Source: an uncultured Eubacteriales bacterium
GTDB taxonomy: Bacteria; Bacillota; Clostridia; Oscillospirales; Oscillospiraceae
Direction: 5' to 3'
DNA: 7,344 nt
Assembly (NCBI GenBank): GCA_900546485.1
Contig: URDK01000111.1
Span: 1 to 7,344 of the forward strand
The notes below the pieces were generated by a model. The model was not told the origin of the DNA. It saw nothing but the letters and a program-made list of their open reading frames with translations, and did not search any database. Position numbers and translations under genes: made by a program. Shown one piece after another: positions 1-5,227 of the stretch; the stretch's first letter is position 1; each line of letters starts with the position of its first letter.

Positions 1-400
1 CGTCGCGGCGGATGTTGCGCACGGCAACCTTGGCGTCCTCGGCGTATTTCTTGACCTGCTTGACCAGCTCCTTGCGGCGCTCCTCGGTCAGCTGCGGGAA
101 CACCAGGCGGATGCTGCGGCCGTCGTTCTGCGGGTTGATGCCGAGGTCAGAGGCCAGAATGGCCTTCTCAATGGACTTCAGCGTGGAGGAATCCCAGGGC
201 TGGATGAGCAGGCTGCGGGGGTCGGGCGTCGAAATAGTGGCAATCTGCTGTATGGGCGTCGCGGTGCCGTAATAGTCGACCTGGATCTGGTCGAGCACGC
301 CGGCGTTAGCCCTGCCCGCGCGCACGGAGGCGAAGCTCACATTGAGCAGCTCCGAGGTCTTTTTCATTTTAGATTCAAATTCTTCATATCCGGTGGCCAT
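1..400 (-). CDS. frr: Ribosome recycling factor, N-terminal 133 residues (cut by left edge)
   Basis: Ribosome recycling factor acts in the cytoplasm with EF-G to split the post-termination ribosome so it can be reused. The visible part starts MATGYEEFESKMKKTSEL and contains the family signatures VRAGRANAGVLD (about residues 26-37), VDYYGTATPIQQIA (41-54), LLIQPWD (64-70), SIEKAI (76-81), LGINPQNDG (86-94) and FPQLTEERRKELVKQVK (101-117). The family is usually about 185 residues, so roughly the last 50 lie beyond position 1; the frame is still open there. The ATG at 400-398 is fixed by an AGGAGG site at 412-407, seven bases upstream. It lies 15 bases after the pyrH stop codon, so the two genes are almost certainly cotranscribed. 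No internal oddity is seen. Confidence 0.97.
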   Translation of the reverse strand, partial: MATGYEEFESKMKKTSELLNVSFASVRAGRANAGVLDQIQVDYYGTATPIQQIATISTPDPRSLLIQPWDSSTLKSIEKAILASDLGINPQNDGRSIRLVFPQLTEERRKELVKQVKKYAEDAKVAVRNIRRD

Positions 401-415
401 GTTCTTTCCTCCTGT

Positions 416-1135
416 TTATTTTTTTACAACCGTGCCGACCTTTTCGCCCATAACGGCACGGACGATGTTCTCCGGGTCCTTGAGCGCAAAAACGATTACC
501 GGGATGTCGTTATCCATGGACAGGCTCGTCGCCGTGGTGTCCATGACCGCGAGATGCTGAGCGAGCACCTCGTCATAGCTGATGGCATCGTACTTGACGG
601 CGCTCGCGTCCAGCTTCGGGTCGGCCGAGTACACGCCGTCGATGTTCTTGGCGAGAAGTATGGCGTCGGCCTCTATCTCCGCCGCGCGGAGTACCGCCGC
701 CGTATCCGTGGAGAAATACGGGCTGCCCGTGCCGCAGGCAAAGAGCACCACTCTCCCCTTGGAGAGATGCCGCATCGCGCGCAGGCGGATATACGGCTCG
801 GCTATCGCGCGCATCTCGATAGCGGTCTGCACGCGCACGTCCACGCCGTGCTGCTCCATGACGTCCGCCACCGCGAGGCAGTTCATGACCGTGGCGAGCA
901 TGCCCATATGGTCGGCCCGCGTCCGCTCTATCTTGCCCTCGCCGTCCTTGACGCCGCGCCAGAAGTTGCCGCCGCCTATGACGACGCCCACCTCAACGCC
1001 CATATCCACACAGCGCTTGACCGCCTCACAGACCTCGCCGATTACGCCGAAGTCAAGTCCGGTCTTCTTCTCTCCCGCAAGCGCCTCGCCGCTTATCTTG
1101 AGCAGAACGCGCTTGTAAACGGGTTTTTGGTCCAT
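416..1135 (-). CDS. pyrH: UMP kinase (uridylate kinase), amino-acid kinase family
   Basis: Phosphorylates UMP to UDP with ATP in pyrimidine nucleotide synthesis; the bacterial enzyme is a cytoplasmic hexamer. The 239-residue product has the normal family length. Visible motifs are the phosphate-binding KRVLLKISGEAL (8-19), VVIGGGNFWRG (51-61), the nucleotide-site stretch RTRADHMGMLATVMN (71-85), GTGSPYFSTDTAA (135-147), LAKNIDGVYSADPK (161-174) and MDTTATSLSMDN (198-209). The ATG at 1135-1133 was chosen because GAGGTG at 1147-1142 lies six bases upstream and because the family begins just before the KRVLLK motif. The in-frame ATG at 1141 would overlap that site, and farther upstream starts would add a leader foreign to the family. 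It is the first gene of a pyrH-frr operon and is divergent from spoIIGA. The rpsB-tsf genes that precede pyrH in many bacteria are absent here. Confidence 0.97.
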   Translation of the reverse strand: MDQKPVYKRVLLKISGEALAGEKKTGLDFGVIGEVCEAVKRCVDMGVEVGVVIGGGNFWRGVKDGEGKIERTRADHMGMLATVMNCLAVADVMEQHGVDVRVQTAIEMRAIAEPYIRLRAMRHLSKGRVVLFACGTGSPYFSTDTAAVLRAAEIEADAILLAKNIDGVYSADPKLDASAVKYDAISYDEVLAQHLAVMDTTATSLSMDNDIPVIVFALKDPENIVRAVMGEKVGTVVKK

Positions 1136-1141
1136 CCCCAT

Positions 1142-1147
1142 CACCTC
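1142..1147 (-). promoter_or_regulatory. Ribosome binding site of pyrH
   Basis: On the minus strand GAGGTG lies six bases before the ATG at 1135. It decides between three nearby in-frame ATG codons and excludes the one at 1141, which would leave no spacing at all. Confidence 0.75.
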
Positions 1148-1237
1148 AAGCATTACTAAAAGTAAATTGTAATATCTTTTGCAGGATATTAAAAGGGCGA
1201 ATTTGTAAATATTCTCCGCCACTCCCAATCTCGAAGT

Positions 1238-1267
1238 ATTTTACCACATCCGGCGACAGCTTGTAAA
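1238..1267 (-). promoter_or_regulatory. Candidate sigma-A promoter of pyrH-frr
   Basis: On the minus strand TTTACA (1267-1262) is followed after 18 bases by TAAAAT (1243-1238), each five of six to consensus. This would give a leader of about 95 bases before pyrH. The elements were read by eye in an AT-rich patch where chance matches are common, so this is a plausible but unproven call. It is the only convincing pair found between pyrH and spoIIGA on this strand. Confidence 0.45.
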
Positions 1268-1305
1268 TGACAATATCCGCAAACAAGCCGGTGTATGATT
1301 TGTCC

Positions 1306-2133
1306 GTGGAGACTATTTACCTTGACAGCCTCTTTGCGCTCAACGCGGTCATCGATTATTTCCTGCTGCTCTGCTCCGCGCGGGCGGCGGGCGCGGTGCT
1401 GCACCGCTGGAGGCTTGCCCTGGCCGCCGTACTCGGCGGGCTGTGGGCCGTGGCCTGTGTCCTGCCGGGCATGGGCTTTCTTACATACGCGCCGATGAAG
1501 CTCGTGCCCGCATTCTTCATGGCGCTCATCGCCTTCGGCAGGGAGCGGCGGCTCTGGCGCTGTCTCGTAATATTCCTCGCCATTTCCGCAGCCTTCGGCG
1601 GAGCGGTCTGGGCAGCGTCCATGCTTGCGGGAACGGGTATGTACGGCGGGAGCGTGTATATCCCGGTATCCATGCGGGTGCTGGTGCTCTCCTTTGCAAT
1701 CTGCTATGCGGCGGTGTCGCTGGTGTTCCGCCGCGTCGGCAAGCGCTCTGAGCGGGAGATACTGCCCCTCACGGTGACGCTCGGAGGCAAAAGCGCCTCG
1801 CTGCGGGCGCTGCGGGACACGGGGAACGGGCTGTACGACCCTGTTTCGGGGCGCTCCGTGGCCGTTGCGGAGCTGGAGGCCATAAGGCCGCTGCTGCCCG
1901 GCTTTTACGACGCTGCGGCTGACGCTGCGGCGCTCTGTGAGGCGCTCTCGACCCTGCCGGGCCTCGCGGGACGCGTAACGCTGCTGCCCTACTCCGCACT
2001 GGGCACCGGGCACGGCCTCATCGCGGCACTCAGGCCGGACGCTGTGGAGGTCTCAGGCCGCCGGGAGGACATACTCATCGGGCTCTCCCCCGCGCCGCTC
2101 TCGCGCGACGGGGACTATGACGCGATAATCTGA
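1306..2133 (+). CDS. spoIIGA: Pro-sigma-E processing aspartic protease SpoIIGA
   Basis: Membrane-bound aspartic protease that removes the pro-sequence of sigma-E in the mother cell after a forespore signal (SpoIIR in the known system). Numbering from the GTG at 1306 gives 275 residues. The N-terminal half has about five hydrophobic segments (near 5-25, 35-53, 60-78, 85-107 and 120-141) beginning with the family-typical ETIYLDSLFALNAVIDYFLL. The C-terminal half carries the catalytic motif in ALRDTGNGLYDP, with D171-T172-G173, then PYSALGTGHGLIAALRPD and the family-like tail SPAPLSRDGDYDAI. The start is uncertain: no position has a good ribosome binding site. GTG 1306 fits the family N-terminus; TTG 1300, GTG 1291 and ATG 1267 are also in frame, and ATG 1267 would overlap the candidate pyrH promoter. 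The sigE ATG follows 20 bases after the stop. Confidence 0.93.
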   Translation: METIYLDSLFALNAVIDYFLLLCSARAAGAVLHRWRLALAAVLGGLWAVACVLPGMGFLTYAPMKLVPAFFMALIAFGRERRLWRCLVIFLAISAAFGGAVWAASMLAGTGMYGGSVYIPVSMRVLVLSFAICYAAVSLVFRRVGKRSEREILPLTVTLGGKSASLRALRDTGNGLYDPVSGRSVAVAELEAIRPLLPGFYDAAADAAALCEALSTLPGLAGRVTLLPYSALGTGHGLIAALRPDAVEVSGRREDILIGLSPAPLSRDGDYDAII

Positions 2134-2153
2134 CGAAAGGGAGGTAATTTGAA

Positions 2154-2885
2154 ATGTCAGAAAACCGCCTGCTCATAGCGCTGCAAAAGGCGCTGCGCCT
2201 TGCGCTGGAGCACCTTGGCCTTGCCGAAGCGCCCATACACTACATCGGCGGCAGCGATACACTGCCCCCGCCCTTGCCGCGCGATGAGGAAGATGCCGCA
2301 ATCCGCGCCCTCGCCGAGGGTGACGATAAGGCCAAGCAGCTGCTCATTGAGCACAACCTCCGACTCGTCGTCTACATCGCGCGCCGCTTTGAGAACACGG
2401 GCATAAACCTTGAGGACCTGGTGTCGATAGGGAGCATAGGGCTCATCAAGGCCATCAACACCTTCAACGCCTCCAAGAGTATCAAGCTCGCTACCTATGC
2501 CTCACGCTGCATTGAAAACGAAATACTCATGTACCTGCGCAAGTGCGGCTCCCAGCGTGCGGAGGTGAGCTTCGACGAGCCGCTCAACACCGACTGGGAC
2601 GGCAACGAACTGCTGCTCTCGGACATTCTCGGCACGGACGGGCAGGAGATAATCCGCCCACTCGAGGACGACGCCGACCGCGAGATGCTGCGCGCCGCCA
2701 TTTCGCTGCTCGGCGAGCGCGAGCGGCAGATAATCCTCATGCGTTTCGGCTTTGTGGACGGTACGGAGTACACGCAAAAAGAGGTGGCGGACATGATGGG
2801 CATCTCGCAAAGCTACATCAGTCGTCTGGAAAAACGCATAATAGCCCGGCTGCACCGCGAGATGCTGCGGCAAATGCAGGTATGA
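2154..2885 (+). CDS. sigE: Pro-sigma-E, mother-cell sporulation sigma factor
   Basis: Sigma-70 family factor that directs early mother-cell transcription during sporulation; made as an inactive precursor and activated by SpoIIGA. The 243-residue product starts with an amphipathic pro-sequence rich in Leu, Arg and Lys (about 1-29) ending just before YIGGSDTLPPPL, where known sigma-E precursors are cut. Region 2 contains HNLRLVVYIARRFENTGIN (67-85), EDLVSIGSIGLIKAINTF (87-104) and KLATYASRCIENEILMYLR (111-129), almost identical to sigma-E of Bacillus. SFDEPLNTDWDGNELLLSD (139-157) is a sigma-E hallmark. Region 4 has the helix-turn-helix QKEVADMMGISQSYISRLEK (208-227). An AAGGGAGGT site at 2137-2145 precedes the ATG. 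It is cotranscribed with spoIIGA and ends in a terminator. The sigG gene that follows sigE in Bacillus is not here. Confidence 0.98.
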   Translation: MSENRLLIALQKALRLALEHLGLAEAPIHYIGGSDTLPPPLPRDEEDAAIRALAEGDDKAKQLLIEHNLRLVVYIARRFENTGINLEDLVSIGSIGLIKAINTFNASKSIKLATYASRCIENEILMYLRKCGSQRAEVSFDEPLNTDWDGNELLLSDILGTDGQEIIRPLEDDADREMLRAAISLLGERERQIILMRFGFVDGTEYTQKEVADMMGISQSYISRLEKRIIARLHREMLRQMQV

Positions 2886-2913
2886 AAAAAGACGCCCGAG
2901 GGCGTCTTTTTTT
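2885..2913 (+). terminator. Intrinsic terminator after sigE, symmetric
   Basis: GACGCC (2891-2896) pairs with GGCGTC (2901-2906) around a CGAG loop, flanked by six A before (2885-2890) and seven T after (2907-2913). The A run begins with the last base of the sigE TGA. Because the A and T runs mirror each other, the element could also stop transcription arriving on the minus strand from the M56 gene. Confidence 0.88.
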
Positions 2914-2921
2914 GTGTGAGT

Positions 2922-3054
2922 AAGGGGGAAACCCCTTGATAGGTTTTCCCCCTTGAACCCCTTCCTGATCTTAATTGAGCATAAAGAGGTTCCGCGCTCT
3001 GCGGAGCGCGGCCAGGGGCACCGCCCCTGTACCCCGCCACCTTTGAAAAGGTGG
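2922..3054. repeat. Cluster of four compact palindromes, likely interspersed repeat element
   Basis: This gene-free gap between convergent genes consists almost entirely of hairpins. The first is AAGGGGGAAACC (2922-2933) with GGTTTTCCCCCTT (2942-2954), with one bulged base. The second is CCGCGCTC (2992-2999) with GAGCGCGG (3004-3011), perfect over 8 bp. The third is CAGGGGC (3013-3019) with GCCCCTG (3023-3029), perfect over 7 bp. The fourth is CCACCTT (3037-3043) with AAGGTGG (3048-3054), perfect over 7 bp. None has a T run, so they are not ordinary terminators. The density of palindromes resembles REP/BIME-type dispersed repeats, and the wording around the fourth hairpin resembles repeats I associate with gut Clostridia; that recollection is unverified. 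Within this window only one copy is seen. Confidence 0.6.
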
Positions 3055-3063
3055 ACGAAACTT

Positions 3064-4497
3064 TCAAACGCGCTTCGCGCCGCGAAGGGCGTTGAGGCTT
3101 TCAGCGAGGCGGACGGCGTCGTCGGAGCCAAACTGTGCGGCGTCGAGGGACACGAGCCAGCCGATCGACGCGCCGGGCTCGGCGACATACACGCACCAAT
3201 ACTCGCTCACCGTGCGCTCCGGCTGCTCCGCCACGGCCGAGAGCTCGGCGGCGGTATAGAGGTCGTAGCTGTTTAGCGTCAGATACGCCGGGACGTCCAG
3301 GCCCGTTACCGGGCCGAGACACTCGATCTGCATGTGGTTCGAATAGATGAGCACTTCTGCTATCTCGCCGCCCTCCCAGAGCAGAGCCTGCTCCGCGTTG
3401 AACTGCGCTATCACCCCGGCGCTCCTGCGCCACTCCGGCGTGCTCCCTGAGCCCTCGTAGGCCTCGGGCTCTATCACCCAGCCGCCCAGCAGTACGTTCT
3501 CGTCGTAGTCCGAGAGGCTCAGGCCCTCGGGCAGCGCAAGCTCCGAGCTGTTATTCTCCGCCGAGACTGGGTCGGTCAGAAAGCACACGCACACCGCGGC
3601 GCATACGGTCACAGCGGCCAGCATGAGCCATAACGCCGGCTTTTTATAGCCCATAACGCCCTTTATCCGCGCCTTCACGCCCGTCTCGCCGAAGGCCAGC
3701 GGGCAGGCCGTCACCGCGGCACGCGGCGAGCTGCACTCCAGCAGCGCGCGTGAGTAAGAGCGCCTCCCACCCTCGTCCAGGCCGCGCACGACGCTCTCGT
3801 CGCATGCCGCCTCCACGTCCCGGCAGAACAGCGCGTAAGAGAGCCACACCAGCGGGTTGAACCAGTGCGCGCACAGCAGCAGATAGCCCAGCGGCTTCCA
3901 CAGGTAGTCCCGCCGCCTGATATGCGCCCGCTCATGCGCCAGCACATAGCCGAGCGCCGGCTGCTCAAGCTGTGAGGGCAGGTATATCCTTGGGCGCAGC
4001 AGTCCCAGAATGAAGGGATCCCGCACCCGGTCACAAAAATAAGCGCTCTCCCCCGCCGGAACCGACTCACGCACCATGCGACGCAGCCGCAGCCAGCTTG
4101 CGAGCGCATACAGCAGCATCGCCGCCGCCACGGCCAGCCACAGCACCGCCAGCGCGGGTATCACAACCTGCAGCGGGTTCACGCTGTATCCGACATTCGG
4201 CGAGAGCCCGGCCACCAGCAGCGGATTAACAGCTTTGTCGATGAGCTCCACCCCGGAGCTGATGTGTGGCACAGCCTCAAGCGCTATGCCCTCAGGCACG
4301 GTCTCTGCGCTCGGTATGAGGCTCAGCACGCTCTCGAGCGAGAACGGCCACACCAGCCGCAGACCGACGATGCCCCAGAGCAGGCAGGCGCTCCACTTCG
4401 GAGCGCGCCGCAGCAGCAGGCGCAGCGCGCACACGGCCAGTATCAGCCACGAAGCCGAGACCGAGAGATTCACCACGGACAGAAAAAGCTCCGACAT
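3064..4497 (-). CDS. M56-family (BlaR1/MecR1-like) membrane zinc metalloprotease sensor with a non-penicillin-binding outer domain
   Basis: Proteins of this family sense an extracellular signal and lead to loss of a BlaI-type repressor. The 477-residue product has hydrophobic segments near 9-30, 36-58, 111-137, 203-222 and 287-307. The cytoplasmic metalloprotease motif is H188-E-R-A-H192 in VLAHERAHIRRRDYLWKP, with the second zinc-site element E229 in DVEAACDESVV and the family stretch CAHWFNPLVWLSY (209-221). After the last membrane segment come about 165 outer residues (310-477) that lack an SxxK or KTG motif and are too short for the BlaR1 transpeptidase domain, so the ligand is unknown. 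The ATG at 4497 is preceded by GAGGGGG (4513-4507) and begins one base after the repressor stop, indicating coupled translation. True BlaR1 is therefore unlikely; M56 family membership is firm. Confidence 0.9.
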   Translation of the reverse strand: MSELFLSVVNLSVSASWLILAVCALRLLLRRAPKWSACLLWGIVGLRLVWPFSLESVLSLIPSAETVPEGIALEAVPHISSGVELIDKAVNPLLVAGLSPNVGYSVNPLQVVIPALAVLWLAVAAAMLLYALASWLRLRRMVRESVPAGESAYFCDRVRDPFILGLLRPRIYLPSQLEQPALGYVLAHERAHIRRRDYLWKPLGYLLLCAHWFNPLVWLSYALFCRDVEAACDESVVRGLDEGGRRSYSRALLECSSPRAAVTACPLAFGETGVKARIKGVMGYKKPALWLMLAAVTVCAAVCVCFLTDPVSAENNSSELALPEGLSLSDYDENVLLGGWVIEPEAYEGSGSTPEWRRSAGVIAQFNAEQALLWEGGEIAEVLIYSNHMQIECLGPVTGLDVPAYLTLNSYDLYTAAELSAVAEQPERTVSEYWCVYVAEPGASIGWLVSLDAAQFGSDDAVRLAESLNALRGAKRV

Positions 4498-4498
4498 C

Positions 4499-4855
4499 TC
4501 AGTCTTCCCCCTCGATAAGGCGCAGTATCTCGCGCTTTTCCTCCTCCGACAGCGGCTTCGAGCGCGTGAAGGCCGCGATAAACGCCGGCAGCGAGCCGCC
4601 GAAGCTGTCCTCTACCACGCGCTTGCTCTGCGCGGAGTAGAAGCCCTCCCGGGAGATGAGCGAGGTCACGGTACCCTTCTCGTTTTTGAATATTCCCTTC
4701 TCACACAGCCGTTTGAGCACCGTAAAGGTCGTCGTCCGCTTCCATTCGAAGGCCTCCGCGCACAGGCGCACCAGCTCCGACGAGCTCACGGGCTCGTTTT
4801 CCCAAATGATGTCCGCAAAGCGTGACTCTATCACGCCCATCTGCATTTCCGGCAT
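4499..4855 (-). CDS. BlaI/MecI-family winged-helix repressor
   Basis: DNA-binding repressor that is expected to bind as a dimer to TACA/TGTA dyads and to be relieved by its partner M56 protease. The 118-residue product matches the family length. The first helix carries the conserved IIW (16-18), and the winged helix spans about 22-67 with EWKRTTTFTVLKRLCEKGIF (37-56). The acidic C-terminal part (about 100-118) fits the dimerisation region. The ATG at 4855 was chosen because GGGGAGG (4869-4863) lies seven bases upstream; a TTG at 4861 is in frame but sits directly against that site. It is followed after one base by the M56 gene and preceded by a promoter containing two dyads, so autorepression is very likely. 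No beta-lactamase or penicillin-binding gene is adjacent. Confidence 0.93.
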   Translation of the reverse strand: MPEMQMGVIESRFADIIWENEPVSSSELVRLCAEAFEWKRTTTFTVLKRLCEKGIFKNEKGTVTSLISREGFYSAQSKRVVEDSFGGSLPAFIAAFTRSKPLSEEEKREILRLIEGED

Positions 4856-4862
4856 AAACAAG

Positions 4863-4869
4863 CCTCCCC
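4863..4869 (-). promoter_or_regulatory. Ribosome binding site of the BlaI-type repressor
   Basis: GGGGAGG on the minus strand lies seven bases before the ATG at 4855. It decides that start over the TTG at 4861 and lies just inside the transcript from the operator that covers the leader. Confidence 0.75.
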
Positions 4870-4870
4870 A

Positions 4871-4891
4871 GAGACTACAACTTGTAGTCTC
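4871..4891. promoter_or_regulatory. BlaI-type operator 1 (perfect palindrome)
   Basis: The left arm GAGACTACAA and the right arm TTGTAGTCTC are exact reverse complements around a single central C at 4881. The core TACA-N3-TGTA resembles the TACA/TGTA core of known BlaI and MecI operators. It lies just downstream of the expected transcription start and upstream of the ribosome binding site, so a bound repressor would block elongation or initiation. Confidence 0.85.
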
Positions 4892-4898
4892 TGGGGAT

Positions 4899-4917
4899 AG
4901 TCTACACTATGTAGTCT
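4899..4917. promoter_or_regulatory. BlaI-type operator 2 (7 of 8 arm pairs)
   Basis: AGTCTACA and TGTAGTCT flank CTA with one mismatch (4901/4915), again giving TACA-N3-TGTA and matching the arms of operator 1. Its centre (4908) is 27 bp from that of operator 1 (4881). It covers the -10 element and part of the spacer of the promoter, so occupation would exclude RNA polymerase. Confidence 0.8.
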
Positions 4918-4927
4918 CTCCTGTCAA
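4899..4927 (-). promoter_or_regulatory. Promoter of the BlaI/M56 operon
   Basis: On the minus strand a perfect -35 TTGACA (4927-4922) is followed by a 17-base spacer and the -10 TAGACT (4904-4899), four of six to consensus. The start would lie near 4892. Operator 2 overlaps the -10 and spacer and operator 1 lies just after the start, the arrangement expected for a self-repressed operon. Confidence 0.78.
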
Positions 4928-4945
4928 GAGGAGATATTTCCCGGG

Positions 4946-5227
4946 TCATATCAAGATTATGACGAGGGCGAGTACCAGCGCCGCAGCGCAGGTGCCGAGA
5001 AAGGCCCAGGTCTTCCAGGCGTCACGGCGGCGCGGGGGCGTCACCGCGCCGGCATAGGCTCCGGCGGCGCGGCGCGCCTCATCGAGCACCTCCTCCCTGC
5101 TGACGCCTCCCGCGCGCCCGGCGTCCTCGCGGACTATGAAAATCGCCTCCTCAAACACGCTTTCCGCGGGCGAGCGGACGATCACAACGCGCCGCGCCAC
5201 CCCCTTGACCGTCTGTTGTTCCCTCAT
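4946..5227 (-). CDS. Small unrecognised protein with C-terminal membrane anchor, coupled to spoIIE
   Basis: I do not recognise this 93-residue protein. Residues 1-20 are basic (MREQQTVKGVARRVVIVRSP), about 21-60 look like helical acidic/basic segments (FEEAIFIVREDAG, SREEVLDEARRAAGAY), then comes a short Pro/Arg linker TPPRRRD (63-69) and a single hydrophobic segment at about 72-93 reaching the last residue. That pattern suggests a tail-anchored protein with its N-terminus in the cytoplasm and almost nothing outside. Its ATG overlaps the spoIIE stop by four bases (ATGA) and there is no separate ribosome binding site, so translation is probably coupled and the gene is likely expressed with spoIIE. 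A role in sporulation is inference from position only. It ends 18 bases before the promoter of the BlaI/M56 operon. Confidence 0.82.
   Translation of the reverse strand: MREQQTVKGVARRVVIVRSPAESVFEEAIFIVREDAGRAGGVSREEVLDEARRAAGAYAGAVTPPRRRDAWKTWAFLGTCAAALVLALVIILI

Larger units (their letters stand above)
1136..1305. other. Divergent AT-rich control region between pyrH and spoIIGA
   Basis: This gap must hold the promoters for both directions. Besides the candidate pyrH promoter it contains an AT-rich dyad, TAATATC (1170-1176) and GATATTA (1185-1191) around an 8-base loop. The word TTGTAAAT occurs at 1203-1210 and 1261-1268, with TTGTAAT at 1167-1173. A six-of-seven match to the Spo0A box TGTCGAA (TCTCGAA) lies at 1229-1235. 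A five-of-seven match in the opposite orientation, GGCGACA, lies at 1252-1258. No clear plus-strand promoter for spoIIGA was found. Spo0A~P control of spoIIG is known from Bacillus subtilis; here it is only inferred. Confidence 0.5.

Noticed and set aside
554..1159. Long plus-strand open frame (201 codons) opposite pyrH
   Set aside because: It is the antisense shadow of a fully convincing pyrH, a common effect in GC-rich DNA. Its His/Arg/Ala-rich translation resembles no family and no ribosome binding site was seen.
1189..2013. Long minus-strand open frame opposite spoIIGA
   Set aside because: Its Arg/Gln/Gly-rich translation is typical of antisense GC-rich reading, and the opposite strand encodes a clear SpoIIGA with its DTG motif.
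2922..3054. CRISPR array or riboswitch in the palindrome cluster
   Set aside because: The four palindromes differ from each other, so there is no repeat-spacer pattern, and they lie downstream of both convergent genes where a riboswitch would have no gene to control.
2502..3188. Minus-strand open frame crossing sigE, the terminator and the palindromes
   Set aside because: It reads antisense through sigE and through structured non-coding DNA and overlaps the real M56 gene end. The translation has no family features.
2953..3276. Plus-strand open frame through the palindrome cluster
   Set aside because: It spans the hairpins and then runs antisense to the M56 gene; no ribosome binding site or plausible protein.
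3064..4497. Annotation of the M56 protein as a true beta-lactam receptor BlaR1
   Set aside because: The protease half fits, but the outer part is too short and lacks the SxxK and KTG motifs of the penicillin-binding domain.
4859..4861. TTG start for the BlaI-type repressor
   Set aside because: It lies one base from the GGGGAGG site, whereas the ATG at 4855 is at normal distance.
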